From an uncultured Spirochaetota bacterium (GTDB taxonomy: Bacteria > Spirochaetota > Spirochaetia > Treponematales > Treponemataceae), in assembly GCA_944389415.1 (NCBI GenBank), contig CALXMF010000002.1:1-64000 (forward strand): 64,000 bases of DNA. Direction: 5' to 3'. The notes under the pieces were generated by a model. It had not been told where the DNA came from. It did no database searches and worked only from the letters and a program-made list of their open reading frames with translations. How positions within the stretch are numbered: the first letter of the stretch is position 1; the number at the start of each line of letters is the position of its first letter. The position numbers were made by a program, and so were the translations under genes. Shown here piece by piece: positions 26,639 to 36,086 of this stretch.

Positions 26639-28888
26639 TCAATCATGCAATACCTGCGATACAGGTACTATATCGTATCCTGCCTCGGTAATTGATGCGA
26701 TAAGCAGAGGCAGCCGTTCGTACAGATAATCGCTGCGGGAACCATCAGCGATGCCGACTGACACCGGGATAACAGCATCCGGAGAAAGGGAGGCTATGAT
26801 ATTTTCAATCATTTCCGCTGAAGACGTATATCGGCCGGCGGTACATACAGCGTTTTCAAGTGTCACGGTATCTCCCGGAATCACTGTCCGCTCAACATAA
26901 GTATAACCGCCTGCTGTACCCGCGCTGCGGATATCGGCAGTTGAGCGATACAGCGGGGCGTGCCACAGCAATGACAGCTCGTCTCCGGTACAGGCATAAT
27001 ATTCATCTTCAGTACGCGCAAGACCGCGCAGCACAAAGTTCTCATCAACAACAAAACCCGGTTCTGTCAGATCAGCAGCTGAAAAAAACATGGAGGCGCA
27101 TTCATGACCGGCATCGGCAATCGCCTGCGTACCAGCAGGAAAACGCCTGATAAATTCCCCATTAATAAAAAATGTCGCGTGTAAATTAAATCGCTCCAGC
27201 GTATACAGAACCTGGTTCAGACCATCAGCATTATTATATGCATCAAACACAAGAGCGACTTGCTTTCTGCCGCCTTCATCGCGCGCAGCAGCCTGATACA
27301 GAGGCCAGGTATTCGGCACCCCTTGCAAAGACCGTACATATATCGCATTGAAAAAAGAACTGTTTCTGCTTTCCGCAAGATATACACGATATGAATTGTT
27401 ATAATCCATACGCGCACGAATCATATCCTCTGTGGTCAAATGCCACACATTCAGCCGTTCGTCATATGCGTATACATAAGTTCCCTTCTGCGCCAGAATA
27501 CGTTCCGAGCTCTCCGAGAAACCATACGCATCAGCACTGGAAAGAAATTTCAGCTGAAACGAAGTCACGCCCATTGTTGTAGGATACCATACACCGACAG
27601 CGTCAGTTCCGCCTGTATACAAAGCGGTATTATCTTTCCAGAGATATGATACCACCTCGCCGTCAAACTGCGCTATTACCTGATACAGCGCAGTATCATA
27701 CACCGCAAGTTTTCCATCAAGCAAAAAAGCAATCAAAGAACCATCTGGAGACGCAGAGGGATTTTCCGCCTTCTGCGGCAGCGTAATCTGATGGAATGCT
27801 ACATCAGAAAGACTTGTCAGAGCAGATACCTCGTACAGAACAGATTCCTGTTCTCTATTTTCCATCGTCTCAAACCACAGAAGCGCCCGTGCGGCATCCG
27901 TCCAGAATACAGAAACTGATGTTACAAAAATATCTGAATTAAGTGTAAAAGAATGCGGTTCAAGCTCTATTTGTTTTCCTTCCGCTTTTGGCAGCCGGTA
28001 ATACTCAGCAGTCTTTTTGCCTCTGACAATCAGCAGCGTAGACACATTCTGCGACACGCTGAACATATCCCGCCCTCCATCAAAAGGAGCTGATAAACGG
28101 CCAATAAGAGTTCCTTCTTCTGTAAATGGCGCGTACAGAGAGCGAGTATACAGTTCATGCGCTGAAATACGATATACAAGCTCTTTATCAAGATATATCA
28201 AATCTGATGCTGATGCCCACTGCACACAGGCAATAGTACCGCTGCCAATGCGGCGAAATTTTTCATCTGGCTGAACAGATTTAAAGGCTGTTGACGGAGA
28301 AGAAAAAAAGAGAAATCCGTCATGTTCATACACAAGCACAGAGCTGTCAGGAGACCAGCATACAGGCACTGTATCAAGATCAAATGCTACATTTTCCGCA
28401 AGCCGCACTGATGAACCAGTATCAGCTGATACCAGCATCAAATCACCATTCGTAACACCGGTACGTCTGACATAGCAATACCAGCTGCCGTTTGGGCTGA
28501 CTGCATGAGGAGCAATATACGAAGCGGTCTCAGAAAACGAAGGAATCTCAGAGGAACCGAACGGAAAGACAGACTCAGCCTCAAGCTTATTGGAAAGAAT
28601 ATTATACCGTGCCGAGCCATACCGGTTTCTGATACGCAGAACAGAACCTTCACAAAGCAATTCCATTTTTTCAGGAAACCACGTCAGAACTCGCGCGGAA
28701 CGATCTTTATCAGATAAATTAACCGCGCACAGTGTTTCATACTCTCTCTCTCCGGCAAACCGGCTAAGAATAGAAAATAACACTGTATCATCGTGGGCTA
28801 TATCAGGCTCAGTAAATGTTATTTCCGCAGACAGCAGGACAACACAAAAAACACCTGAGAGCACCGTCAGAATATTTTTTTTTATCAT
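26639..28888 (-). CDS. exported beta-propeller protein with degenerate polysaccharide-deacetylase (NodB-like) domain
   Basis: 749 residues: signal peptide (residues 1–21), then a long beta-rich region with repeats such as SPDSSVLVYEHDG and ASPDGSLIAFLLDG, typical of TolB/WD40-like propellers. A C-terminal NodB-type domain runs from about residue 540 (KQVALVFDAYNNADG, LHATFFINGEF, AGHECASMF, WHAPLYR). In active deacetylases the second Asp of FDDG and the HxxxH pair bind metal. Here those positions read Ala and Ser, so catalysis is doubtful. The start overlaps the stop of the upstream zinc-ribbon gene. Location is probably periplasmic or cell surface; function unproven. Confidence 0.75.
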   Translation of the reverse strand: MIKKNILTVLSGVFCVVLLSAEITFTEPDIAHDDTVLFSILSRFAGEREYETLCAVNLSDKDRSARVLTWFPEKMELLCEGSVLRIRNRYGSARYNILSNKLEAESVFPFGSSEIPSFSETASYIAPHAVSPNGSWYCYVRRTGVTNGDLMLVSADTGSSVRLAENVAFDLDTVPVCWSPDSSVLVYEHDGFLFFSSPSTAFKSVQPDEKFRRIGSGTIACVQWASASDLIYLDKELVYRISAHELYTRSLYAPFTEEGTLIGRLSAPFDGGRDMFSVSQNVSTLLIVRGKKTAEYYRLPKAEGKQIELEPHSFTLNSDIFVTSVSVFWTDAARALLWFETMENREQESVLYEVSALTSLSDVAFHQITLPQKAENPSASPDGSLIAFLLDGKLAVYDTALYQVIAQFDGEVVSYLWKDNTALYTGGTDAVGVWYPTTMGVTSFQLKFLSSADAYGFSESSERILAQKGTYVYAYDERLNVWHLTTEDMIRARMDYNNSYRVYLAESRNSSFFNAIYVRSLQGVPNTWPLYQAAARDEGGRKQVALVFDAYNNADGLNQVLYTLERFNLHATFFINGEFIRRFPAGTQAIADAGHECASMFFSAADLTEPGFVVDENFVLRGLARTEDEYYACTGDELSLLWHAPLYRSTADIRSAGTAGGYTYVERTVIPGDTVTLENAVCTAGRYTSSAEMIENIIASLSPDAVIPVSVGIADGSRSDYLYERLPLLIASITEAGYDIVPVSQVLHD

Positions 28889-29133
28889 CCTTTTTTCTCC
28901 GAAGCAGCGATTAACTGTGCAAGTTCCTCATCCAGATCATTCAAAACACGTTCCATCCGGGAAATCTGTTGTGTTCTGTTTTTTATGCATAGCCCTTCTA
29001 TCCGGTTGAAAACAGCATCAACAACCTGCTCCGGAACAATAACTTGCATCTGTTCACAGCCGCACCATGGGCAAAACAGAAATTCGGAATCTATACTACG
29101 CCCGCACCCGCGGCATACACAGACAGACTGCAT
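28885..29133 (-). CDS. small zinc-ribbon protein with coiled coil
   Basis: 82 residues. Four cysteines in two pairs, CRGC and CPWC (residues about 8–25), form a zinc ribbon. A C-terminal helix (RMERVLNDLDEELAQLIAASEKKG) could form a coiled coil. Its TGA overlaps the ATG of the propeller protein (ATGA), suggesting coupled translation. No function is known to me; a small scaffold or regulatory role is possible. Confidence 0.7.
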   Translation of the reverse strand: MQSVCVCRGCGRSIDSEFLFCPWCGCEQMQVIVPEQVVDAVFNRIEGLCIKNRTQQISRMERVLNDLDEELAQLIAASEKKG

Positions 29134-29186
29134 GAATCCTCCCGGATAGTATCTGATGATGATACATTCAATTATACAGAATCATG

Positions 29187-30344
29187 CTATTTGAGTACAG
29201 ACAGAGGATCTATCAGCTTACCATTTTTATATACGGTAAAATGAAGATGCGGTCCAGTAGAGTAACCAGTAGAACCAACCAGACCAATCTGCTCTCCCTG
29301 GGAAACACGCTGCCCTACATTAACTGGAGACTTACGCAGCATATGGGCATACAAGGTCTGATAACCATTTTCGTGATTAATGATCACATAGTACCCATAT
29401 ACATTCGTAAAACCAACAGCGGCGATTTTACCGCCCATTGCGGCTTTAATCGGAGTTCCTTGCGACACCGCCATATCTATCCCGGTATGAGAAGACGCAA
29501 CACCAGTGAAAGGATCTGCACGCGGTCCAAAATAAGATGTTATCCGATAAGAACAGGAAAGCGGTTTTGCAAACAGTTCACCAAGCGCTTTTCTGAGTGC
29601 CTGTTTGTCCATCACCGCCCCTGGAATAAACAGCTTCTGTCCAACATTGAGAGCAGCTTCGGTCAAATCGTTCACATCAAGAATATCCTCTACTGTAACA
29701 CCATATCGGGCAGAAATACCCTCCAGAGAATCACCAGAATCGGCAATATGCAGAACACCATCCATTGAAGGAATTTTCAGCGTCTGTCCTGATCTCAGCA
29801 GGCGGGTATTATCTATTTCATTAACAGAAATTAATGTTGAAATATTTTTAAGCCCAAACCGATGCGAGATTTCCGAAATAGTATCCCCGGTTTTTACCCG
29901 ATACTGAGAATATGAAACTGGTTCGGTATATACAGGCCGCAATGTTTCAAGCATTTCAGCGGGAATCGCCTCGCTTTGAGCCTGCTCCACCATCGAAATG
30001 ACAAAATCAGACATTGCCGTATTCAGTGTTTCAAGCTCGGCAGAAGGCAAATAAGCCAGATCAAGTACAGGTGCAGGTCTCGTAAAATGAGCAAAGAGCA
30101 GTACTCCTCCATAAAATAACAAAAATATACCGTACAGAAACAAGAGCGGCTTTGCAATCATTTTAATATTTTTCTGCATCGTATGAAACGCGATTTTTCT
30201 CCGTGTTGCAAACACAGGAGCCAACGGTTCATCTACCGGAACAGCAGTAGTTATTGAAGAAAATATAGGAAGCTCTCCCTGCTGACCATGTTTTTTTGTA
30301 TTGACCGCTGCGGGACAGGGTGAGAAATAGCTAATAATTTCCAT
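29187..30344 (-). CDS. membrane-anchored LysM–M23 (LytM-type) peptidase
   Basis: Predicted murein hydrolase or hydrolase activator in the periplasm. From the ATG at 30344 it has about 385 residues. A cytoplasmic N-terminus is followed by one membrane segment (PLLFLYGIFLLFYGGVLLFAHF). Then come two LysM domains (YRVKTGDTISEISHRFGL and HIADSGDSLEGISARYGV) and a C-terminal M23 domain. The zinc ligands HTGID, YAHM and HLHF are all present, so it may be active. The frame stays open to 30464, but that would overlap the divergent signal peptidase gene. The exact start is uncertain, as no clear ribosome site is seen. Confidence 0.88.
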   Translation of the reverse strand: MEIISYFSPCPAAVNTKKHGQQGELPIFSSITTAVPVDEPLAPVFATRRKIAFHTMQKNIKMIAKPLLFLYGIFLLFYGGVLLFAHFTRPAPVLDLAYLPSAELETLNTAMSDFVISMVEQAQSEAIPAEMLETLRPVYTEPVSYSQYRVKTGDTISEISHRFGLKNISTLISVNEIDNTRLLRSGQTLKIPSMDGVLHIADSGDSLEGISARYGVTVEDILDVNDLTEAALNVGQKLFIPGAVMDKQALRKALGELFAKPLSCSYRITSYFGPRADPFTGVASSHTGIDMAVSQGTPIKAAMGGKIAAVGFTNVYGYYVIINHENGYQTLYAHMLRKSPVNVGQRVSQGEQIGLVGSTGYSTGPHLHFTVYKNGKLIDPLSVLK

Positions 30345-30414
30345 GGTCTTACTATCGACATAAACTAAATCCGATATTAGAATAACCATACGTTGCCGAT
30401 AAAAAATATATAGT

Positions 30415-30900
30415 ATGAAATGGTCATATATACTGTTTGGACTGTGCGCAGGGATCATTCTCAAACTCTTTATTATTGATATTTTGAAAGTATCCGGCAG
30501 TTCTATGGAACCAACTATTCATCATGGTGATATTATTTTAGTAAATAAACTCTCATATGGTTTTGTCCGTCCATTCGGTGCCAGCCTGCTTGTATCCTGG
30601 AATAAACCAAAAGTAGGTGATATTGTTATCTATATTTATAATAATAATCCTGTAGTCAAGCGCTGTATCGCCACAGAAGGTATGCCTCTGGATTTTTCAA
30701 CTGATTATGGATATAGTTTACATACAGGCAATTACACGGTTCCGCTTGATAAAGAACAATACCTGAAACTGCGTTCAGCAGCCTGTGTTCCTGATAATAT
30801 GATTTTCGCAGTTGGCGATAATTATCACGAGTCAGTTGATTCGAGAACATACGGTTTTATCGCCACAGATAATATTTTAGGCAAGGTCCTATGGAAATAA
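30415..30900 (+). CDS. lepB: signal peptidase I
   Basis: Cleaves signal peptides of exported proteins at the outer face of the inner membrane. It is short (161 residues). One N-terminal membrane segment is followed by the catalytic serine in VSGSSMEPT. The catalytic lysine is in PVVKRCIA, and the family box reads GDNYHESVDSRTYGF. It lies divergent from the M23 peptidase. Its last codons overlap the start of the penicillin-binding protein by 10 bases, so the two are coupled. Confidence 0.92.
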   Translation: MKWSYILFGLCAGIILKLFIIDILKVSGSSMEPTIHHGDIILVNKLSYGFVRPFGASLLVSWNKPKVGDIVIYIYNNNPVVKRCIATEGMPLDFSTDYGYSLHTGNYTVPLDKEQYLKLRSAACVPDNMIFAVGDNYHESVDSRTYGFIATDNILGKVLWK

Positions 30901-32765
30901 ACGAATTTGTATCAAAAAAACGGATGCTCATCAGCTTTGTCCTGATTGCTCTTTTTATTCTGTATATTATTATTCATTATATTATTTTAGCATTTACACC
31001 CGTCAAATATTCTCTGATCGAAACAAATACGCTTGAACGCGGTTCCATCATGGATCGCAACGGAAAACCGCTTGCACTGCAGGTGAATTTTTATCATCTT
31101 TCAGCCAATCCCACACAAATAGGCGATGTAGAACGTGCTTCCGAAATCTTGGCGCCGCTTCTTGATATGCCGCAGAGTGAAATAGCTGAAAAACTAACGA
31201 CATCTGACAGACAGTTTGTATATATAAAGAAAAAAATGGATGAAAGTGAATATGATATTGTCTCAAACGCTATAGAAGAAAACAAACTGAGCGGTTTAAG
31301 TTTTGAACAGGTAATGGGCCGTATGTATCCGGAAAACGCACTCGCATCACAGCTCATTGGGTTTATGGGTGATGACGGTATCGGTCTTGCTGGTATAGAA
31401 TATTCCATGCAGCACATCCTCATGCCGCAGAATACCGAAAAACAGACCGGCATCACACACGGTAAAAATATTTATCTGACTATAGACGCTAATCTGCAAT
31501 ATAAGCTGGAACAGATTGCCCGTGAATCAATGAGTAAAACAAAAGCCGCAAGCATGATGATTCTGGCAGCAGAAGCAAAAACTGGTGAAATCCTGTCATA
31601 TATAAGTTTACCTGCCAGCAACCTGAATGAATATCCTGCTTCAAAACCAGCAGAAAAAATAGACAGACCGGCAATGACAGCCTATGAGCCAGGTTCTGTC
31701 TTTAAGATATTCTCTGTAGCGTCTTTTATCGATACAAAATCTATTTCAGAAACCGATACTTTTGTCTGTGATGGCGTATATGAAATACACACAACAAACG
31801 GAGAGTATGTGCGCATAACCTGCCTTGATCACCACGGCAGTGAAACACCACGAGACGCTTTAAAATATTCCTGTAATGATGCGCTCGCACAAATGAGCGA
31901 ACATATTGATTCAAATCTGTTTATTTCAAAACTCCGCGCGTTCGGTTTTGGAGACCGTACCGGTATCGAATTGCCGGGTGAAACAGCAGGTTCTGTAAAA
32001 TCAGTCGGAGATAAATTGTGGTCAGGTCGCTCAAAACCAACAATTTCTATCGGCCAGGAAATCAGTGTTTCCGCGCTGCAAATGATTCAGGCAGCTTCTG
32101 CCTTTTCAAACGGCGGTATTCCGATAAAGCCAACTGTTATTTCAAAGATTACCGATTATAACGGAACAGTTGAATATCAGCATACACCGGTATATAAAGA
32201 GCGGGTAATCTCACCATATACTGCTGACTATCTGCGCAGCTGTATGTTCACCACAGCAGAAAGCGGTACCGGAAGCAGAGCTGCTCTGGGGGATATCAAT
32301 ATCGGGGTAAAAACAGGAACCGCGCAGATGGCAGATACAGAACACGGCGGCTACAGCACAACAGATTTTCTTTCAAATTGTATCGCACTGTTTCCGATCG
32401 AAAATCCACAGATTATTCTCTACATCGTTATTGAAAAAGCGCAGGGAGAAACATATTCCGGTCGCATTGTGGCACCTGTCATTGGACAGGCAGCCGATGT
32501 CATTATAGATCATCTGGGTATCCAGAGAGGGGATACATCTTCTTTCGCACACAGCGGCTCAATTACCCTAAATCATCAGCCACAAATCACACTCTCAGAT
32601 ACAGTGCCTGATTTTACCGGAGTATCAAAGCGTATGGTACTGCCGCTTCTTGAGCGAGATGATATAAACTTCATATTACATGGAGACGGTTGGGTTGTGT
32701 CGCAGTCGCCTGTTCCAGGAACACCGGTCACGGAGAATATGACAATTGAACTCTATTTCCAGTAA
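30891..32765 (+). CDS. class B penicillin-binding protein (FtsI-like transpeptidase) with PASTA domain
   Basis: Cross-links peptidoglycan in the periplasm, probably at division. In 624 residues: one N-terminal membrane segment (12–35), a dimerisation domain with RGSIMDRNGKPLA, and a transpeptidase domain. The three active-site motifs are all present: YEPGSVFK (SxxK), YSCND (SxN) and GVKTGTAQ (KTG). A single PASTA domain (TVPDFTGVSKRMVLPLLERD) ends the protein. PASTA domains in this class bind muropeptides or tune activity. It is sandwiched between lepB and the DUF115 gene, overlapping both. Confidence 0.9.
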   Translation: MEINEFVSKKRMLISFVLIALFILYIIIHYIILAFTPVKYSLIETNTLERGSIMDRNGKPLALQVNFYHLSANPTQIGDVERASEILAPLLDMPQSEIAEKLTTSDRQFVYIKKKMDESEYDIVSNAIEENKLSGLSFEQVMGRMYPENALASQLIGFMGDDGIGLAGIEYSMQHILMPQNTEKQTGITHGKNIYLTIDANLQYKLEQIARESMSKTKAASMMILAAEAKTGEILSYISLPASNLNEYPASKPAEKIDRPAMTAYEPGSVFKIFSVASFIDTKSISETDTFVCDGVYEIHTTNGEYVRITCLDHHGSETPRDALKYSCNDALAQMSEHIDSNLFISKLRAFGFGDRTGIELPGETAGSVKSVGDKLWSGRSKPTISIGQEISVSALQMIQAASAFSNGGIPIKPTVISKITDYNGTVEYQHTPVYKERVISPYTADYLRSCMFTTAESGTGSRAALGDINIGVKTGTAQMADTEHGGYSTTDFLSNCIALFPIENPQIILYIVIEKAQGETYSGRIVAPVIGQAADVIIDHLGIQRGDTSSFAHSGSITLNHQPQITLSDTVPDFTGVSKRMVLPLLERDDINFILHGDGWVVSQSPVPGTPVTENMTIELYFQ

Positions 32766-34566
32766 CCGAGATCTTTTTACACAGAATGTCCATCTGTTTA
32801 GAGAACGCTTTCCTGAACTGGCATCATTGCATCAGGTGTATTTCACGCAGATGCCGCAGCTGCCGGATAGCTGGCAGCTTATAACGGCAAAAGACGGTTC
32901 TATTACTATTAAAGAAGCAGATATGCTTCTGCATTCTGCGTATGCCCCGCCAAAAGAAGCGCTGCAGCAAATACGGCAAATAAGTGACACCAGCCTGGAA
33001 ACAGGTATTTTCTGCAGTTTCGGACTCGGGTATGCACCCAGCGCGTTCGCTGTGCAGCATCCTGATAAAAAACTGATCCTTATAGAACCTGATCCCCTCC
33101 GGCTTGCCAGCGCATTTGCGCTCTTTGACTGGAAGAATATTTTTGCACATCCGCAGTGTATACTGATAATCGGAGCAACACCCGACATAGCAATACACGT
33201 TCTTGATACAGTTGATTTATCACAGGCTGTTATTTTTTCTGTTCCTGCACAAATCCGCCATGCTCAGGAATACTTTGATACCTTGCATACTCTTATCAGG
33301 CGCAACAAACAGAAACAGGAAATAAATCGCCGGACACGGGATAAATTTTCTCATCTCTGGCTTAGAAACAGCTGTATCAATATGCGCCGACTGGGAGAAC
33401 TGCCCGGTATTCGGAGACTGGAACATACCGCAACAGAATATCCGGCCTGCGTTATAGCGGCAGGCCCAAGTCTGCAAAATATTCTTCCTGTCCTGCCCCA
33501 AATTCGTGACCGCAGCATTCTCATCTGCGTTGATACAGCACTACGGGCATGTCTTAGATATGGTATAGAACCAGATTTTATTATAACATCTGATCCACAA
33601 TACTGGAATATGCGCCATCTTTTGGGGCTCTCATCTCCATCCTCGATACTGATTACAGAAATTGCTGCCTATCCGACTGTATTTAGATTTCCCTGTAAAC
33701 AGATATTTTTATTTTCTTCATTATATCCGCCAGGAAAATACATCGAACAATTCTGTTCTTCATTAGGTGAACTTTCGTCAGGAGGTTCTGTTGCCTCGAC
33801 AGCATGGGATTTTGCGCGATTTCTCGGATGCAAAAACATATATGTCGCGGGACTTGATCTTGGTTTTCCAGATAGTCAGACTCATATAAAAGGCAGTTTA
33901 TTTGAAGAACGTCTCCATGCAGATTCATGCCGTCTACAGACAGCAGAGACCGAAACATGTAAAGCACTATATACAGATGCGGTCGCAACGGCTGAAAACT
34001 ATGCCGGCGCAAGTATTCTTACGGATAGCAGAATGAAACTGTACGCATGGTGGTTTGAAAGCAGGCTGGCAACATTTCCTGATATTACAACCCGTACATT
34101 TTGTCCGCAAGGTCTCCGTATTCCCGGCATACACCCCTATACCGCAGATGATTTTATTAAGGAACAGCCGCCTATTGACCGAACAGCGCTTATCACAACA
34201 CTCAATGCTCCGCAGCAGGCAATGACTCAGTCGGCATGTGCAGCAGCGTGCAGGCAATTTGCAGAACAACTAAATATACTATTACACACGGCGCGGCGCG
34301 GACAGGCACTCTGCGAAGCCGCAATCAACAAAACGCATCCGCCCTACTCACAAGTATTTAAAGAGCTTACTCATATCGACACGGAAATTGAACACAGTAA
34401 GGTAAAAGATATCGCTGCGCTGGTATTTCCGGCGGCAGAGCAGCTTAAAAAGAATCTTAAAATGCTTCCACAAACATCAGATAAACAACTCACAGCGATA
34501 TGTGAGTCTGCTGTTATTTACCGCGGTATTGCAAATGCTGCTGAAGAATACTTACATTACCTCTAA
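32746..34566 (+). CDS. DUF115 / MptE-like (Maf-type) protein
   Basis: 606 residues. The core motifs ACVIAAGPSLQNILPVL, DTALRACLRYGIEPDFIITSDPQ and GGSVASTAWDFARFLGCKNIYVAGLDLGF fit DUF115. In several flagellated bacteria that family includes motility-associated glycosyltransferases (Maf) that decorate flagellin with nonulosonic acids. Spirochaete flagellins are glycosylated in some species, so that role is plausible, but it is inference. The start is a TTG overlapping the end of the penicillin-binding protein, with GGAG about 10 bases upstream. No nonulosonate synthesis genes are nearby. Confidence 0.8.
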   Translation: MNSISSNRDLFTQNVHLFRERFPELASLHQVYFTQMPQLPDSWQLITAKDGSITIKEADMLLHSAYAPPKEALQQIRQISDTSLETGIFCSFGLGYAPSAFAVQHPDKKLILIEPDPLRLASAFALFDWKNIFAHPQCILIIGATPDIAIHVLDTVDLSQAVIFSVPAQIRHAQEYFDTLHTLIRRNKQKQEINRRTRDKFSHLWLRNSCINMRRLGELPGIRRLEHTATEYPACVIAAGPSLQNILPVLPQIRDRSILICVDTALRACLRYGIEPDFIITSDPQYWNMRHLLGLSSPSSILITEIAAYPTVFRFPCKQIFLFSSLYPPGKYIEQFCSSLGELSSGGSVASTAWDFARFLGCKNIYVAGLDLGFPDSQTHIKGSLFEERLHADSCRLQTAETETCKALYTDAVATAENYAGASILTDSRMKLYAWWFESRLATFPDITTRTFCPQGLRIPGIHPYTADDFIKEQPPIDRTALITTLNAPQQAMTQSACAAACRQFAEQLNILLHTARRGQALCEAAINKTHPPYSQVFKELTHIDTEIEHSKVKDIAALVFPAAEQLKKNLKMLPQTSDKQLTAICESAVIYRGIANAAEEYLHYL

Positions 34567-34712
34567 GTCTAAGGTACTTTTTTGCCACTGCAAAAAACAG
34601 GAAAAATATACGCAATAATAAAGTATCTGCCCAGGCAACCGATATTTAATATGTTGTGAAACACAGCCTCTGCCGCGAATATATCCAGTCGCTGCAGATA
34701 AATAGCCCAACT

Positions 34713-34751
34713 AAAGTTGAAAAACGTGTGAGGTTTTTCAACTTTTTTTTT
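34713..34751 (+). terminator. terminator after the lepB–PBP–DUF115 operon
   Basis: A perfect 13-bp stem, 34713–34725 with 34733–34745 (AAAGTTGAAAAAC and complement), closes a 7-nt loop and runs into nine T residues. The rest of 34567–34841 shows no gene. Confidence 0.85.
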
Positions 34752-34841
34752 CTCATCTCATCAGATCCCACACAATTGGGGTATCATATATACTATCCTA
34801 TCTGCCGATATTTATAAATAGCAGGGTCTAGGAGAAAGTTC

Positions 34842-36086
34842 ATGAACACATTTAATGTCGATGCAATCGCGGATAACTCATTCTTTACAGACACAGTTCT
34901 TCTCGACAAAAGCTTTATACTTATCAACACAGATCTGCCCTTTACCAAAAAGCTTAAACAATCGCTTACAGAATGGGGATTCACCAAAGTGTATTCTCAA
35001 GGCACAGTCGGTACACAGACAGATACTGCTAATGCAAATCATTCGCAGCAAACAGTCGGAGACGAAACAGCAACCGAACAAACAACAACAGACCTGCAGT
35101 ATTATAGGGAACACATCCAGCAGGAATCAGAAGACAGTAAAATAGAAAAAGTATCTGAGCTTTACAACGTTTATCTTGATTATATCCGTAATGTATTTAT
35201 TGTATACGCAACAACGGAAAAAATACAAAAAGATCAGCTCACAGAAACAGCTAAAGAATTATGTCTGTTTATACAAGATAATAAAAATCTTGTTTTACAA
35301 GTACAGCTGCCACCTAAAGAATGGGATAAAGACTTTTTGGTTGTTCATACAATGCGCAGCTGTATTTATGCGATTATTATAGCAATGCAGTTGCGGTTAC
35401 CATTTGAAAAAGAAGTAGAATTATGCACCGCCTGTTTAGTACACGAACTTGGTATGCTTCGACTGCCACCACAGCTCTATCTCGCAGAAAAAGTGCTTTC
35501 TCCAAAAGAACGGCAGTATATCAGTACACATCCGATTATTACATATCAGATCTTAAAAAAAGAAGCCCTACCGGAAATTATCTGTGTTGCAGCGCTTGAA
35601 CATCATGAAAAAGAAAACGGTACCGGCTATCCACGTAAAATCACAGGTCAAAGCATTTCTCTTTATGCAAAAATTATCTCTGTTGCCTGCGCATATGAGG
35701 CTATTACCGCACCCCGTTCCTATAAACAGGCACGCAGCGGTCATGAGGCAATGGTTGAGATGCTGAAAAATATAGGGCATCAATATGATGAGACCGTTAT
35801 CAAAGCACTGCTTTTCAGTCTTTCATTATATCCTGTCGGTTCTTATGCTGTTATGTCTGATGGAACTATTGCACATATCATAGATGTAAATCCTGATAAT
35901 CCCAAAATGCCGATTATTGAGATTCTTGGAAAACAAGATTCAGCAGGCAATAAAATAACATATCCGCTTGATACATCGGGTCCTAAAGTCCTGCGGATAT
36001 TAACAAAAGAAGCAGCTTTTGCAATTCTTGAAAAACGACAAAGCGCCCAAGACAAATCAGAAAATCAATTCTCAAGAAAAGAATGA
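34842..36086 (+). CDS. HD-GYP-like protein with altered metal ligands
   Basis: 414 residues. The first 60 residues (FILINTDLPFTKKLKQSL, EWGFTKVYSQG) faintly resemble a receiver or sensor lobe. A Gln/Thr-rich linker follows, then a helical HD-GYP domain from about residue 170. HD-GYP enzymes degrade cyclic di-GMP. Here the HD pair reads VHELGM instead of LHDIGK, and the later Asp in the usual ADxxDA motif is replaced (VACAYEAIT). HHEKENGTGYP is intact. A C-terminal beta region follows, as in other spirochaete members. It may bind rather than cleave the dinucleotide. It has its own RBS (TAGGAGAAAG) and converges on the aldo/keto reductase gene with a 15-base overlap. Confidence 0.8.
   Translation: MNTFNVDAIADNSFFTDTVLLDKSFILINTDLPFTKKLKQSLTEWGFTKVYSQGTVGTQTDTANANHSQQTVGDETATEQTTTDLQYYREHIQQESEDSKIEKVSELYNVYLDYIRNVFIVYATTEKIQKDQLTETAKELCLFIQDNKNLVLQVQLPPKEWDKDFLVVHTMRSCIYAIIIAMQLRLPFEKEVELCTACLVHELGMLRLPPQLYLAEKVLSPKERQYISTHPIITYQILKKEALPEIICVAALEHHEKENGTGYPRKITGQSISLYAKIISVACAYEAITAPRSYKQARSGHEAMVEMLKNIGHQYDETVIKALLFSLSLYPVGSYAVMSDGTIAHIIDVNPDNPKMPIIEILGKQDSAGNKITYPLDTSGPKVLRILTKEAAFAILEKRQSAQDKSENQFSRKE

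Noticed and set aside
29187-30464. Long form of the M23 peptidase starting at 30464
   Set aside because: It would overlap the start of the divergent lepB gene and its promoter region, and the extra residues look like non-coding sequence.
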